A DNA stretch of 31,271 bases, from contig CAJTWA010000050.1 of the NCBI GenBank assembly GCA_910580195.1, positions 1-31,271 on the forward strand. The letters are read 5' to 3'. A program made the position numbers and the translations under genes. Of this stretch, positions 23,770 to 31,271 are shown in pieces (position 1 is the stretch's first letter; every line of letters starts with the position of its first letter). Under the pieces are notes generated by a model. That model had not been told where the DNA came from. It ran no database searches and was given only the letters and a program-made list of their open reading frames with translations. Origin of the DNA: an uncultured Lachnospiraceae bacterium (lineage in GTDB: Bacteria; Bacillota; Clostridia; Lachnospirales; Lachnospiraceae).

Positions 23770-24093
23770 ATGGTATTTAACACAGGTGCAGCTCTTTTAG
23801 ATGCAATCGTTCTTGCGGTTGTATGCAAGGAAGAGGAGGGCACATATGGTTATAAGATTACCCAAGATGTGCGGCAGGCCATAGAGGTATCGGAATCTAC
23901 CCTGTACCCAGTGCTGCGCCGCTTGCAGAAGGACGGCTGCTTGGAAGTGTATGACGTGGAGTGCGGCGGGAGGAACCGCAGGTATTACAAGATTACGGAG
24001 AAAGGGCTGGTGCAGCTGAACCTGTACCGTACAGAATGGGTCAATTATTCTTCTAAAATTACAATGTTATTTTCGGGAGGAGAAACAGCATGA
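23770..24093 (+). CDS. PadR family transcriptional regulator
   Basis: A 107-residue winged-helix regulator of the short PadR type. It has the family segments LDAIVLAVVCKEEEGTYGYKIT, ESTLYPVLRRLQKDGCLEVY and GRNRRYYKITEKGLVQL. Such proteins usually repress their own operon and respond to a small molecule or membrane stress. Its stop overlaps the next start as ATGA, so the operon is translationally coupled. The start has AAGGAG about eight bases upstream. Confidence 0.93.
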   Translation: MVFNTGAALLDAIVLAVVCKEEEGTYGYKITQDVRQAIEVSESTLYPVLRRLQKDGCLEVYDVECGGRNRRYYKITEKGLVQLNLYRTEWVNYSSKITMLFSGGETA

Positions 24094-25091
24094 AAAGAGA
24101 GGATTTTATCAGTCAGTTAGAACGGCTTCTGGAAGGCGTGGCAGAAGAAGAGAAAAAAGAAGCGCTTTCCTATTACCGAAGCTATTTTGAAGATGCAGGG
24201 GAGGAAAATGAGGAACGCATTTTAAAAGAGCTGGAATCCCCGGAAAAGGTTGCCGCTACCATTAAGGCAGACCTTGGGATGGACGGGGCAGGCGGGGAAG
24301 GGGAATATACGGAACGGGGCTTTGAGGACAGCAGGTTTGTGCAGAAAAATCCCGTGAGCCTCCGGAAAAATACGGTAGGCAAAGGCCAAGAGGCCAGCCC
24401 GGATGGATACCAAAGCCAGCCCGCAGGGAGCAGCCAAAGCTACGCCGATGCCAGCGGCAGTACAGGGCACAGCCAAGGCTACGCCGGTGCCAGCGGAAGT
24501 ACAGGGCACAGCCAAGGCTACGCCGGTGCCAGCGGCAGTTCAGGGTACAGCCAAGGCTACAATACAGGCAGCAGCCAAGGTTATACCAGCACTGGCGGCG
24601 GTTCAGGGCACAGCCAAAGCTACACTAGTGCTGGGGGCAGTTCAGGGTATGGCCAAAGCTACGCCGATGCCGGGCGCGGTTATAAAGGCTATTCCTCCAA
24701 CAGCGGGGATGGGCGTTCCACCTACAGCGGGCGGACTGGCATGGAAATCCTTCTGATTGTAATTATCGCCGTTGTGACAAGCCCCATATGGCTGGGGGCA
24801 GTAACAGGGCTGGCAGGAGGGGTGCTCGGCCTTGCCATTGCCGCAGTGTGCGTGGCAGGTTCCCTTTTTATTGCAGGGTTTGTACTGGTTGGCACAGGGA
24901 TTGGGCAGATGGCGGCAGGCAGCTTGGCAGTTGGGTTTGGGCTCTCCGGGGCAGGGCTTTTGCTGCTGGCCTTGGCAGTCCTTGCAGCAATCCTTTGCGT
25001 CTGGGTGTGCGGTAAGCTAGTCCCGTGGCTGTTAAGGCTGGTTGGGAAATTGTGGAATAGCATTTTTTCTGGGAAGGAGAAGCGGGCATGA
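24090..25091 (+). CDS. DUF1700 (HAAS-type) membrane protein with GSQY-rich repeats
   Basis: A 333-residue protein. Residues 1-70 form the helical HAAS/DUF1700 signalling domain (MKREDFISQLERLLEGVAEEEKKEAL-type start, then YYRSYFEDAG and ILKELESPEKVA). Residues about 110-205 are a low-complexity linker of 10-13 residue repeats (SQGYAGASGSTGH and variants) rich in Gly, Ser, Gln and Tyr. Residues about 215-320 hold three or so hydrophobic helices. In related operons DUF1700 proteins pair with PadR regulators and DUF4097 proteins in the envelope. The linker is unusual for the family and has the composition of disordered, self-associating segments. Both ends overlap neighbouring genes by 4 bases. 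Confidence 0.88.
   Translation: MKREDFISQLERLLEGVAEEEKKEALSYYRSYFEDAGEENEERILKELESPEKVAATIKADLGMDGAGGEGEYTERGFEDSRFVQKNPVSLRKNTVGKGQEASPDGYQSQPAGSSQSYADASGSTGHSQGYAGASGSTGHSQGYAGASGSSGYSQGYNTGSSQGYTSTGGGSGHSQSYTSAGGSSGYGQSYADAGRGYKGYSSNSGDGRSTYSGRTGMEILLIVIIAVVTSPIWLGAVTGLAGGVLGLAIAAVCVAGSLFIAGFVLVGTGIGQMAAGSLAVGFGLSGAGLLLLALAVLAAILCVWVCGKLVPWLLRLVGKLWNSIFSGKEKRA
24425..24690 (+). repeat. Coding tandem repeats in the DUF1700 gene
   Basis: Units of 39 bp and shorter variants carry CAGCCAAGGCTACGCC-like cores at 24470, 24509 and 24548, with degenerate copies on both sides. They keep the reading frame and encode SQGYAGASGSTGH-type segments. The closest copies are nearly identical, a sign of recent expansion. 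Confidence 0.8.
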
Positions 25092-26068
25092 AACATTTTA
25101 CAAAAGTAGCATTAGTTATTGTATTGGTGTTGGTAATTTTGGGAAGCGTACTGTGTGCAGTAGGGATTGGCATTGGGTTTAGCATTTCTGAATTGAGGGA
25201 TGTGTATACCGGGGAGTTTTCCCTTGGCTTTCTCCGGCATATCCCATTTATCCGGTATGGGAATGATGATGGCTGGGAAGACTGGGAAAGTGTCCAGGAA
25301 GGGGAGGGATTCGGCTGGGCCAGCGCAGCGGATGATACCTTCGGTTTTCCGTGGGAAAACTTGGATGAAATTAAGCTGGATGTGGATAACGCCAGCGTAT
25401 CCATTGTCCAAAATGCAGCAGAGGACAGCGGGAACATCCGCTTAGATGTAGAATACCGGAAGGAAAACCATCAGCGCAAGGTAAAGGCATCCATGTCTGG
25501 CAGTACCCTGAAAATCGAAGATTCGGATGCTTGGCGTATCAAAAACAGCGACAGCGTGAGGATTACCATGCGGATTCCGGCACAGCTTTCGGAACAAAGC
25601 CATTTGAAAAAAATCAAGCTGGAACAGGCAAGGGGGCAGATTATTTCAGAAATACCATTGACAGCCAAAGAAATTAGTATTAATGTAGGGGCAGGGGAAT
25701 GTGACATCAGGGAACGCCTGACTGCAGAAAAAAAGATTTCCTTGGAAGTAGAAGCCGGAAGGCTTTCCGTGGGAGAGCTGGAGGCAGAAAAAGTGGACAT
25801 CAGCGGAGGTGTGGGGGAACTTACCGCTTCATTGATCCAAGCGGAAAAGATTGGGATAGAAGGCGGGGTTGGCGCAGTCCAAGTAAAAGCTGCCGGGAAG
25901 GAATCAGATTACAGTTATGACATTGACTGCGGCGTAGGGGGCGTCACAATTGGGAACCGCAGCTACAGCGGGCTGTCTGCCGGTGAAACAATCAAAAACC
26001 AAGGCAGCAAGGAAATAGAAATTGACTGCGGCGTAGGAAATGTGGAAGTTTCTTTTGAAGAACAGTAG
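25088..26068 (+). CDS. DUF4097 family beta-repeat membrane protein
   Basis: A 326-residue protein with one N-terminal membrane helix (VALVIVLVLVILGSVLCAVG) and an external part. From about residue 95 it has the DUF4097 pattern: LDEIKLDVDNASVSIV, then IRLDVEY, then repeated short strands (EISINVGAGECDI, ISLEVEAGRLSVGEL, VDISGGVGELTASL, IGIEGGVGAVQV). These form a right-handed beta-solenoid-like fold, as in LiaG-type proteins of envelope stress operons. The end EIDCGVGNVEVSF completes the repeat. It is coupled to the DUF1700 gene by an ATGA overlap. Confidence 0.88.
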   Translation: MKHFTKVALVIVLVLVILGSVLCAVGIGIGFSISELRDVYTGEFSLGFLRHIPFIRYGNDDGWEDWESVQEGEGFGWASAADDTFGFPWENLDEIKLDVDNASVSIVQNAAEDSGNIRLDVEYRKENHQRKVKASMSGSTLKIEDSDAWRIKNSDSVRITMRIPAQLSEQSHLKKIKLEQARGQIISEIPLTAKEISINVGAGECDIRERLTAEKKISLEVEAGRLSVGELEAEKVDISGGVGELTASLIQAEKIGIEGGVGAVQVKAAGKESDYSYDIDCGVGGVTIGNRSYSGLSAGETIKNQGSKEIEIDCGVGNVEVSFEEQ

Positions 26069-26115
26069 AAATGGGCATGATAAAAAATTAGAATGGATAG
26101 AAAGAAGGAATGAAT

Positions 26116-26301
26116 ATGGGACCTAAGAGATTATTTAAGTCAAGGACTAACCGGGTGATTTGCGGCGTATGCGGGGGCGTAGGGGAATATTTCAACGTTG
26201 ACCCAACCATTATCCGCCTGCTGTTCGTGCTGCTGGGCTGCACCACGACCGGGGTAATTGTATACCTGATTGCGGCAGTCATTATGCCGGAAGAAATGTA
26301 A
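26116..26301 (+). CDS. PspC domain protein
   Basis: A 61-residue protein that is a PspC domain alone: a basic start (GPKRLFKSRTNRVICGVCGG), VGEYFNVDPTIIRLLFVLL and a membrane helix ending IAAVIMPEE. PspC proteins act in phage-shock and envelope stress responses. The start at 26116 is chosen because AAGGA lies six bases upstream; an ATG two codons earlier is too close to it. It follows the DUF4097 gene by 47 bp and ends the operon. Confidence 0.92.
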   Translation: MGPKRLFKSRTNRVICGVCGGVGEYFNVDPTIIRLLFVLLGCTTTGVIVYLIAAVIMPEEM

Positions 26302-26313
26302 GGGATTTTGCTG

Positions 26314-26347
26314 GGGGCAGGGCTGTTTTGCCTGACAGCCCTGCCCC
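26314..26347. terminator. Terminator hairpin after the PspC gene
   Basis: A perfect 13-bp stem, GGGGCAGGGCTGT (26314-26326) and ACAGCCCTGCCCC (26335-26347), 12 bases after the PspC stop. No T-run follows, so it could also stabilise the transcript end. It lies between convergent genes. Confidence 0.6.
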
Positions 26348-26479
26348 TGTTGCAAGGCCTGATAAAATTAATCCTGCAATTTACACATCACATTCATCAA
26401 GTATCCCCATTCCCTGCATTATGCAGTAAGCAGATCTGCCCGTAAAATATGGGCAATCCGCAAAAGTATCAAGTATCCC

Positions 26480-26887
26480 CTATTTCTTAAATTTCACATA
26501 AAGCATATCTACCTGCATAATATGGGTAATCAGCCAAGTAGTCAGGAATCCAAGGAGCTCCTCCGTAGTTTCATTCTGGCTGGTGAAATCATCCCCAAGG
26601 GAATCAAAATCGAACTCCATCAGCTTATCTTCGAACTTCCGGTGCAAAGCGATATGGCTGTCTATATCCGGGTAACCAATGCTCCGCTGGTAGTCTTCCT
26701 CATGGGCAAAGTGCGTCCTAGTATAGTTAATCAACTCGGAAATCAGGTGTATCAGGCTGTCTGTCTTGTCTAAAAGCATGTCATCCGTCAATAGTTCGTG
26801 GGTTTCCTGTGCAAGTTCAAACAGCCTGGCGTGTTCTTGGTCAATTTCCTTTATGCCAGTGTAGTATTCCGGTTTCATTTCGTACAT
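26480..26887 (-). CDS. Bacteriohemerythrin family protein
   Basis: A 135-residue four-helix protein that binds oxygen, or senses or stores it, at a di-iron site. All seven ligands are visible with family spacing: His19 (EIDQEHARLF), His59 and Glu63 (THFAHEE), His78 and His82 (DSHIALHRKF), His122 and Asp127 (THIMQVD). The start has AAGGAG about eight bases upstream. In a strict anaerobe it probably handles oxygen or iron. It stands alone between convergent and unrelated genes. Confidence 0.94.
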   Translation of the reverse strand: MYEMKPEYYTGIKEIDQEHARLFELAQETHELLTDDMLLDKTDSLIHLISELINYTRTHFAHEEDYQRSIGYPDIDSHIALHRKFEDKLMEFDFDSLGDDFTSQNETTEELLGFLTTWLITHIMQVDMLYVKFKK

Positions 26888-27114
26888 CGTTCCATCTCCT
26901 TGATATTATGTAATAGTCAAAACCCCTGCGCGGTAAGCCATGGTTTTGCCAGCAGCGCCAGCGCTTTTGGGCGTATAGGGGCGCATCCCCAAGGAACCCG
27001 CTGCCATTTTTGCAAGATTTGCCCATGCAGTGTGCGCGGCACGCTTTAGGGTTATTTTACTGCCATTTCATGGAAGAATCAAGATGGCAGGAAATAAATT
27101 GCAGAAAAATCCAA
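26888..27114. other. Gap between hemerythrin and SGNH genes
   Basis: No supported gene. GC-rich middle (GCGCCAGCGC and similar) with short inverted motifs. It should hold the hemerythrin promoter, but no convincing hexamer pair was seen. Confidence 0.35.
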
Positions 27115-28188
27115 TTACTGGGCAAGGAACCCAGCCGCTACTTCCTGTAACTGCGCCGCCGTCCCTGCGTCAATATCAGCAGTGTAGCTGCACCCCACCG
27201 GCGTTTCTTGGAAAATAACTGCATAGGCAAGGCAGGCTGCCAGATAGGAGCCTTCCAAGGAAGGGTGCATGCCGTCCTCCGCCCATAGCCCAATGCCGGG
27301 GTACTGTTCCATGCAGCGCATAAATGCCACGCCGCCGGGGACGAGCAGGCTGCCAATCTGGGAGGATATTTGGATTAAGTTTTGGGCTAGGACGGCCTGC
27401 ACCTGTTCCGGCGTGAAAATGCTTGCGCCTTCCTTGGGGGTCCAAGTCATCAGGAGGGCAGTCTGCCCGCCAGCCCCGCGGATTTTTTCATCCAAAGAGG
27501 AAACGGCTGGCAGCATGTTTTCCTCAGCGTATGCAAATGCATCATTGGTATTTTCCTGCAAGAAGACAAAGTCCCAATGTTCCCCGGTTAGTTTCTGCTC
27601 CAGCACTGCGCCAAGCTCGTCGGTATTGTCTGCATACTGGGTCAGGGTATAATAGCCCTCTGTCACTTCCTGTACGTCGCATGGATGGCCCATTGCCGCA
27701 GTAACCTCTGAGAAAAGAGCAGGCAAATCGTTGGAAAAGGTATGGCTGTTCCCCACGAACAGGATACGGGGCATTTCCCCGGCCGCCGGGTCTGGTTTCT
27801 TTAAGTCCAGAGCCTGATTAAAATCAAAGGTTCCGTCAGGGCTAGAACCATCTTGGGATTGCCCATTGGATGCGGCTTCTCCTTGGGATTGCCCGTCTGG
27901 GCCGGAGCCGTCAGAAGATTGTCCGCCGGAATCAGGGTTTTCGGATTCCTGCCCGCCTGATTCCGTATCTTCGGATGATTGTCCGCCGGAATCAGGGTTT
28001 TCTGGTTCTTCCGTAGTTTTTGCCGCAGGCCCGTGATTGGAATTTCCACTGTTCCCAGTCGCGGCGGAATTGGAGCAGCCCCCAAGGAATAGGGCGGCAG
28101 CCAGCAGGAGGGAGAGGGATAATTTCCCTGTTTTTCCGAAATGTTTTGTTGCAGCAGTTCTTTTTTTCTTTAAAATTTTCTTGTCCAT
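27115..28188 (-). CDS. SGNH/GDSL-type hydrolase lipoprotein
   Basis: A 357-residue exported lipoprotein. A basic start and hydrophobic stretch end in the lipobox LGGC, with Cys38 as the lipidated residue. Residues about 40-125 are a disordered linker with repeated ENPDSGGQSS and GQSQ units. The catalytic domain begins RILFVGNSHTFSNDLP (GNSH, nucleophile Ser148, in place of GDS) and ends EDGMHPSLEGSYLAA with the Asp305/His308 pair of block V. FLQENTNDAF is the probable block III. SGNH enzymes of this kind (DUF4886-like) cut acetyl or other esters on glycans; the substrate is unknown. The start lies beside a palindromic element. Confidence 0.9.
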   Translation of the reverse strand: MDKKILKKKRTAATKHFGKTGKLSLSLLLAAALFLGGCSNSAATGNSGNSNHGPAAKTTEEPENPDSGGQSSEDTESGGQESENPDSGGQSSDGSGPDGQSQGEAASNGQSQDGSSPDGTFDFNQALDLKKPDPAAGEMPRILFVGNSHTFSNDLPALFSEVTAAMGHPCDVQEVTEGYYTLTQYADNTDELGAVLEQKLTGEHWDFVFLQENTNDAFAYAEENMLPAVSSLDEKIRGAGGQTALLMTWTPKEGASIFTPEQVQAVLAQNLIQISSQIGSLLVPGGVAFMRCMEQYPGIGLWAEDGMHPSLEGSYLAACLAYAVIFQETPVGCSYTADIDAGTAAQLQEVAAGFLAQ

Positions 28189-28216
28189 TCCTTACACCTA
28201 CTTTCTTAGGAACCGC

Positions 28217-28424
28217 CCAGAAATAACTATTATATTACTCCGGCGGTTAAATATTGATGTAGATTGCGCAGGGTAAATTTTCATATGCAAGGCGGAAGAA
28301 TGAGTCGTAGCGGGCGCTACGGCGATTGATGACAACGCGGCAGATGGAAATTTAACCAAGCAAGATACATTGATATTTAACCGCCGGAGTAATATCTTGC
28401 GTACTATTTAAAAGTTATTTCTGG
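28217..28424. repeat. 208-bp palindromic MITE-like element
   Basis: Outer arms CCAGAAATAACT (28217-28228) and AGTTATTTCTGG (28413-28424) enclose identical inverted arms TTACTCCGGCGGTTAAATAT (28235-28254 with 28373-28392). A central hairpin CGTAGC/GCTACG lies at 28306-28321. No coding pattern. It lies between divergent SGNH and MscS genes and could influence both. A solo arm is at 8120-8139. Confidence 0.8.
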
Positions 28425-28539
28425 ACAGCCCCCTATTTAAAATCTAGGATTATTATAGCATACGGCGTTCCGGCGCCGCAAGAAAACCTTAATAATTTCA
28501 TGCCTACCATTTATCGTTATTCCGTTGTATAATAAAAAG

Positions 28540-28641
28540 CGGCGGCTGCTGCACTGCCAGAGGCTGCAATTTTGGCAAATAAGAGGCCACGGCTGCCGCG
28601 CTGCTGAAACTGCAACTTTGGCAAATAGAAGGCCGCGATGG
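28540..28641 (+). repeat. 46-bp imperfect tandem repeat before the MscS gene
   Basis: CTGCAATTTTGGCAAATAAG at 28564 recurs as CTGCAACTTTGGCAAATAGA at 28610. GCGGCTGC-like upstream segments repeat with the same spacing. The second copy runs up to the ribosome site of the MscS gene. Confidence 0.6.
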
Positions 28642-28649
28642 AGGGAGAT

Positions 28650-29426
28650 ATGCATTATTTACTGAAAATAAGCCTGTTCGTAGCAGTTGGGCTGGGGCTG
28701 AACCAAGTGGTGAACTTGGGCTACCGGCTGGCATCCAAGAAATCAAATGCCATCCACCTGCGCTTTTTGAAAAGCGCCGTCAACGTTTTTATTGACGTTG
28801 TAATTATCTATAGCTTAGTCCAGCAGTTTGACATTACAAAGGACATCAGCAAAGCCCTGCTGCAAAGCGGTACTTTGATTGTGGCAATCGCTACCTTTGC
28901 AGCCCAGCAGGCCTTGGCAAATGTCATCAGCGGCATTTCCGTGTCTGCGGCCAAGCCCTACAATGTAAATGAGAAAATCCGGGTCCTCCAAGGCGGCACG
29001 GTGATTGCAGAGGGAATGGTAATTGATGTGACGATACGCCAGACAGTCATCCGCCAGTTTAACGGGGAGTGCTGCATTGTCCCGAATTCCATTATGGATT
29101 CAGCGGTTATCATCAATACAAATTATACGGAAAATGTGGGGAACTTTATTGAGGTGACGGTTTCTTATGACGCAGATATTGAAGAAGCCATTTCTGTCAT
29201 GAAAGAAATCTGTGCGGCTCACGAGCTGACGATAGATTCTGATAAAAGCAGCGTCACGGTCAGCAGTTTCGTGGCAGATGGGGTGACGTTAAAGACAACA
29301 ATTTGGACAAAGAACTTAAATGACAGCTTTAAGGCCTGCAGCGATATCCGGGCAGCCTTGGTAAAGGAATTTAAAGAGCACGGGATAGAGATCCCATACC
29401 AGACGGTGACAATACATAATGCCTGA
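28650..29426 (+). CDS. MscS-family mechanosensitive channel
   Basis: A 258-residue small-conductance mechanosensitive channel. Two N-terminal helices (ISLFVAVGLGLNQVVNLGY and VFIDVVIIYSLVQQF) precede the pore-lining helix (LIVAIATFAAQQALANVISG). The beta domain has KPYNVNEKIRV, GMVIDVTIRQTVI and the PNSIM motif, then a C-terminal alpha/beta domain. These are the core MscS features without extra domains. Such channels release solutes under osmotic downshock. The start at 28650 has GGAGG five bases before it; an ATG four codons upstream is inside that site. Confidence 0.93.
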   Translation: MHYLLKISLFVAVGLGLNQVVNLGYRLASKKSNAIHLRFLKSAVNVFIDVVIIYSLVQQFDITKDISKALLQSGTLIVAIATFAAQQALANVISGISVSAAKPYNVNEKIRVLQGGTVIAEGMVIDVTIRQTVIRQFNGECCIVPNSIMDSAVIINTNYTENVGNFIEVTVSYDADIEEAISVMKEICAAHELTIDSDKSSVTVSSFVADGVTLKTTIWTKNLNDSFKACSDIRAALVKEFKEHGIEIPYQTVTIHNA

Positions 29427-29577
29427 TGTTCCTGCGGGCAATGGGCCAGTGCCTGGTTGTTGGAAAGAAAAAAGTCCGCTGTAGCACGAAAGCGTGTTTG
29501 AAAAATGCTTTCCGCCAGATGTGCGCCACAATTAGCGGGGCGCCGAAGGCGTTCAGGCAGCCCATCCCGAAATCTTG

Positions 29578-29618
29578 CTGCAGGGGGATTTTCCTTTTTC
29601 AAGGCTCCACCCCTGCAG
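29578..29618. terminator. Candidate hairpin between convergent MscS and GH13 genes
   Basis: CTGCAGGGG (29578-29586) and CCCCTGCAG (29610-29618) form a perfect 9-bp stem with a 23-base loop. It lies between two convergent genes; no T-run is adjacent, so function is uncertain. Confidence 0.35.
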
Positions 29619-29643
29619 TTCCCGCTGGAAGGGGGATAAAACT

Positions 29644-30954
29644 TTATTTCTCACATTTCCAGAAATATGCGCTGTAAGGTGGAAGCTCGCTGCCGCCCCC
29701 AAAGTCATGGGGTTCCCCGGTAATCAAGTCCTCCGCCATCCCGCACCCTGCGTCGAAGTGGGCAGTGTACGCTTCGCTGTCTGCATTGATGGCAACCAGC
29801 ACCCGTTCTTTTTCGGTTTTCCGCTCGAAAATGCATTGCTTGTTTGTCAGCACTACGGAACGGAAATCCCCGTAATTCAGCGCGTCAGAGCCTTTCTTGG
29901 CTTCGGCCAGCTTAGAAATCCAGTCTGTCAGACCGTTCCATTCCGGCGCTTCAAAGCTGGGGCGGAGGCTTGGGTCCCCATTTTTCTTATCCCCCTCTGC
30001 GCCCCATTCGCTGCCATAGTACACGCAGGGGATGCCCGGCATGCCGAAGCACAGCGCATAAATCAGCGGCAGGTGGGATTTATTCCCAAGGATGGTGGCG
30101 ATTCTCGACACGTCATGGTTGTCCACAAAGCTTAACAGGTGTTTCCCTTTATAAAGGGTCCAGTTTTCCGGCCCGAACTGGCGGAGCAGGGAATGGACGA
30201 TTTCGAACATGTTCATGGAGTTAAAGCTGGAATGGAGCCCCTTGTAGCACTCGTAGTTGGTGGAAGAGTGCAGCATGGCGTCGTTGACAAGCACGTTGTA
30301 GTCCCCATGGAGCATTTCCCCTACCAAGAAGAAATCTTCTTTCAGCCCGTCGCAGTGGCTGCGCAGCCTGCGGACAAAATCATGGTTCAGGCAGTACGCC
30401 ACGTCAAGGCGCAGCCCGTCAATGTCCCATTCCTTGACCCAAAGGCTGACGCTTTCCAAAAGGTACTGGATGACTTCTTCATTCCTAAGGTTCAGCTTTA
30501 CCAAATCATAATTGCCTTCCCAGCCTTCGTACCACAGCCCATCGTTGTAGTTGGAATTTCCGCCGAAATTAATATGGAACCAGTCCTTGTAACGGGAATT
30601 TTCGCGGTTTTTTACCACGTCTTGGAAGGCAAAAAATCCCCGCCCGGCATGGTTGAACACCCCGTCCAATACTACCCGGATGCCGGCTTGGTGGAGGGCG
30701 TCGCAGACCTCCTTAAAATCCTCGTTGGTGCCAAGGCGGACGTCAACCTTCCGGTAATCCCTTGCATTGTACCCATGGGTGTCGGATTCAAACAAGGGGG
30801 AAAAGTAAACGGCATTTACCCCCAGTTTTTCCAAATGGGGCACCCATTCCTTCACCTTTAAAATCCGGTCAGCCGCTACCCCGTCATTTTCAAAGGGTGC
30901 GCCGCAGAACCCCAAAGGGTAAATCTGGTAAAAAACGCTTTCGTAAGCCCACAT
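29644..30954 (-). CDS. GH13 alpha-amylase family glycosidase
   Basis: A 436-residue glycoside hydrolase family 13 enzyme acting on alpha-glucans. It starts YESVFYQIYPLGFCGAPFEN and has the four conserved regions: DGVFNHAGRG (I), GLRLDVAYCL with nucleophile Asp184 (II), LVGEMLHGDYN with acid/base Glu213 (III) and FVDNHDVSR with Asp281 (IV). No signal peptide or extra carbohydrate-binding module is seen, so it is cytosolic. It most resembles maltodextrin or cyclomaltodextrin hydrolases in its compact size; exact specificity is open. AAGGAG lies before the start. No sugar transporter is adjacent. Confidence 0.93.
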   Translation of the reverse strand: MWAYESVFYQIYPLGFCGAPFENDGVAADRILKVKEWVPHLEKLGVNAVYFSPLFESDTHGYNARDYRKVDVRLGTNEDFKEVCDALHQAGIRVVLDGVFNHAGRGFFAFQDVVKNRENSRYKDWFHINFGGNSNYNDGLWYEGWEGNYDLVKLNLRNEEVIQYLLESVSLWVKEWDIDGLRLDVAYCLNHDFVRRLRSHCDGLKEDFFLVGEMLHGDYNVLVNDAMLHSSTNYECYKGLHSSFNSMNMFEIVHSLLRQFGPENWTLYKGKHLLSFVDNHDVSRIATILGNKSHLPLIYALCFGMPGIPCVYYGSEWGAEGDKKNGDPSLRPSFEAPEWNGLTDWISKLAEAKKGSDALNYGDFRSVVLTNKQCIFERKTEKERVLVAINADSEAYTAHFDAGCGMAEDLITGEPHDFGGGSELPPYSAYFWKCEK

Positions 30955-31036
30955 AATGTTAAGCTCCTTTCTATCCTAAACTAATGGTGCCATCTCGTCA
31001 CAATCCAGAAATATCCAAGTGAAACAAGATAGTCCT

Positions 31037-31065
31037 ATTATAAGTAGAAATGGGCTGGCTGGCAA
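31037..31065 (-). promoter_or_regulatory. GH13 gene promoter
   Basis: On the minus strand TTGCCA (31060-31065) and TATAAT (31037-31042) are 17 bases apart. The GH13 start lies about 83 bases downstream. No clear catabolite-repression operator was found. Confidence 0.75.
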
Positions 31066-31106
31066 GGGAAAATATGACAAAATTTCAGGGCAGGATGCGA
31101 AAATAA

Positions 31107-31212
31107 TTGTATTCTGCGAAAATATTCGTTATACTAACAGAAGAAAGGCCTTCCGATGGCCTTAACAGTTTTTTAGGAAAGAAAATGGCTTCAGGCATTT
31201 TAACATTTTTTT
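31107..31212 (+). promoter_or_regulatory. Divergent promoter with two downstream hairpins
   Basis: TTGTAT (31107-31112) and TATACT (31130-31135) with a 17-base spacer point rightward. AAGGCC/GGCCTT (31144-31162) followed by TTTTTT, and AAAATG/CATTTT (31181-31200) followed by a second T-run, lie just after the predicted start. This may be a short RNA or the leader of a gene beyond the window. Confidence 0.45.
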
Positions 31213-31271
31213 ACGGAAGAAAGACCAACTATTAAAAGTCAAGTAGATAATTGAAAAAATCCAAAAGATAT

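Noticed and set aside
24425..24690. Possible CRISPR-like array
   Set aside because: The repeats are in frame, encode a Gly/Ser/Gln/Tyr linker, and no unique spacers of constant length separate them.
29575..30861. Long plus-strand frames opposite the GH13 gene
   Set aside because: They are complements of a gene with all four GH13 catalytic regions and have no ribosome sites or family pattern.

Overview
The window reads as chromosome of a Gram-positive, anaerobic Clostridia member, most likely Lachnospiraceae. Grounds: strong AAGGAG-type ribosome binding sites, TTGACA/TATAAT promoters, the family mix (DUF5685 next to a J-domain protein, DUF1002, PadR/DUF1700/DUF4097/PspC, PdxS/PdxT, glutamine-dependent NadE, Hsp33) and palindromic intergenic repeats. 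No rRNA, tRNA, CRISPR array, phage or transposase gene was seen. The family placement is inference.

Layout. 1-890: an AT-richer block with a decayed YcaQ-like winged-helix pseudogene and an intact RidA-family gene. 1223-4706: truA and recJ, separated by about 980 bp of nested palindromic repeats. 4845-7978: an MCP-like cytosolic signalling protein, an alpha/beta hydrolase and a secreted DUF1002 protein. 8209-9429 (minus): an unrecognised two-helix membrane protein. 9806-13570: a methyltransferase, Hsp33 (hslO) and NAD synthetase (nadE). 13651-15749: a tight DUF5685, J-domain and flavodoxin cluster. 15825-16087: a compact locus with the full layout of a type I toxin-antitoxin system of the Fst/par kind. 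16277-21700: FtsX-type ABC permease, ATPase, OmpR-type regulator and histidine kinase, a sensing/export module. 22041-23585: pdxS and pdxT for vitamin B6, with a duplicated pdxT start between them. 23610-26301: a PadR-controlled envelope operon behind an iteron-like promoter. 26480-28188 (minus): a hemerythrin and an SGNH lipoprotein. 28650-29426: an MscS channel. 29644-30954 (minus): a GH13 glycosidase.

The strongest unlabelled signals are three. (1) The small toxin-antitoxin locus has a 28-residue membrane peptide ending in WLD, a convergent antisense RNA with its own near-consensus promoter, a shared perfect terminator and matching direct repeats. (2) Two copies of a structured palindromic element lie between truA and recJ; their closing stems differ at six positions yet stay perfectly paired, and one copy carries a second palindrome inside it. 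(3) Six 17-bp units run through the padR promoter. All motif calls are by eye from the sequence; no database or folding program was used.
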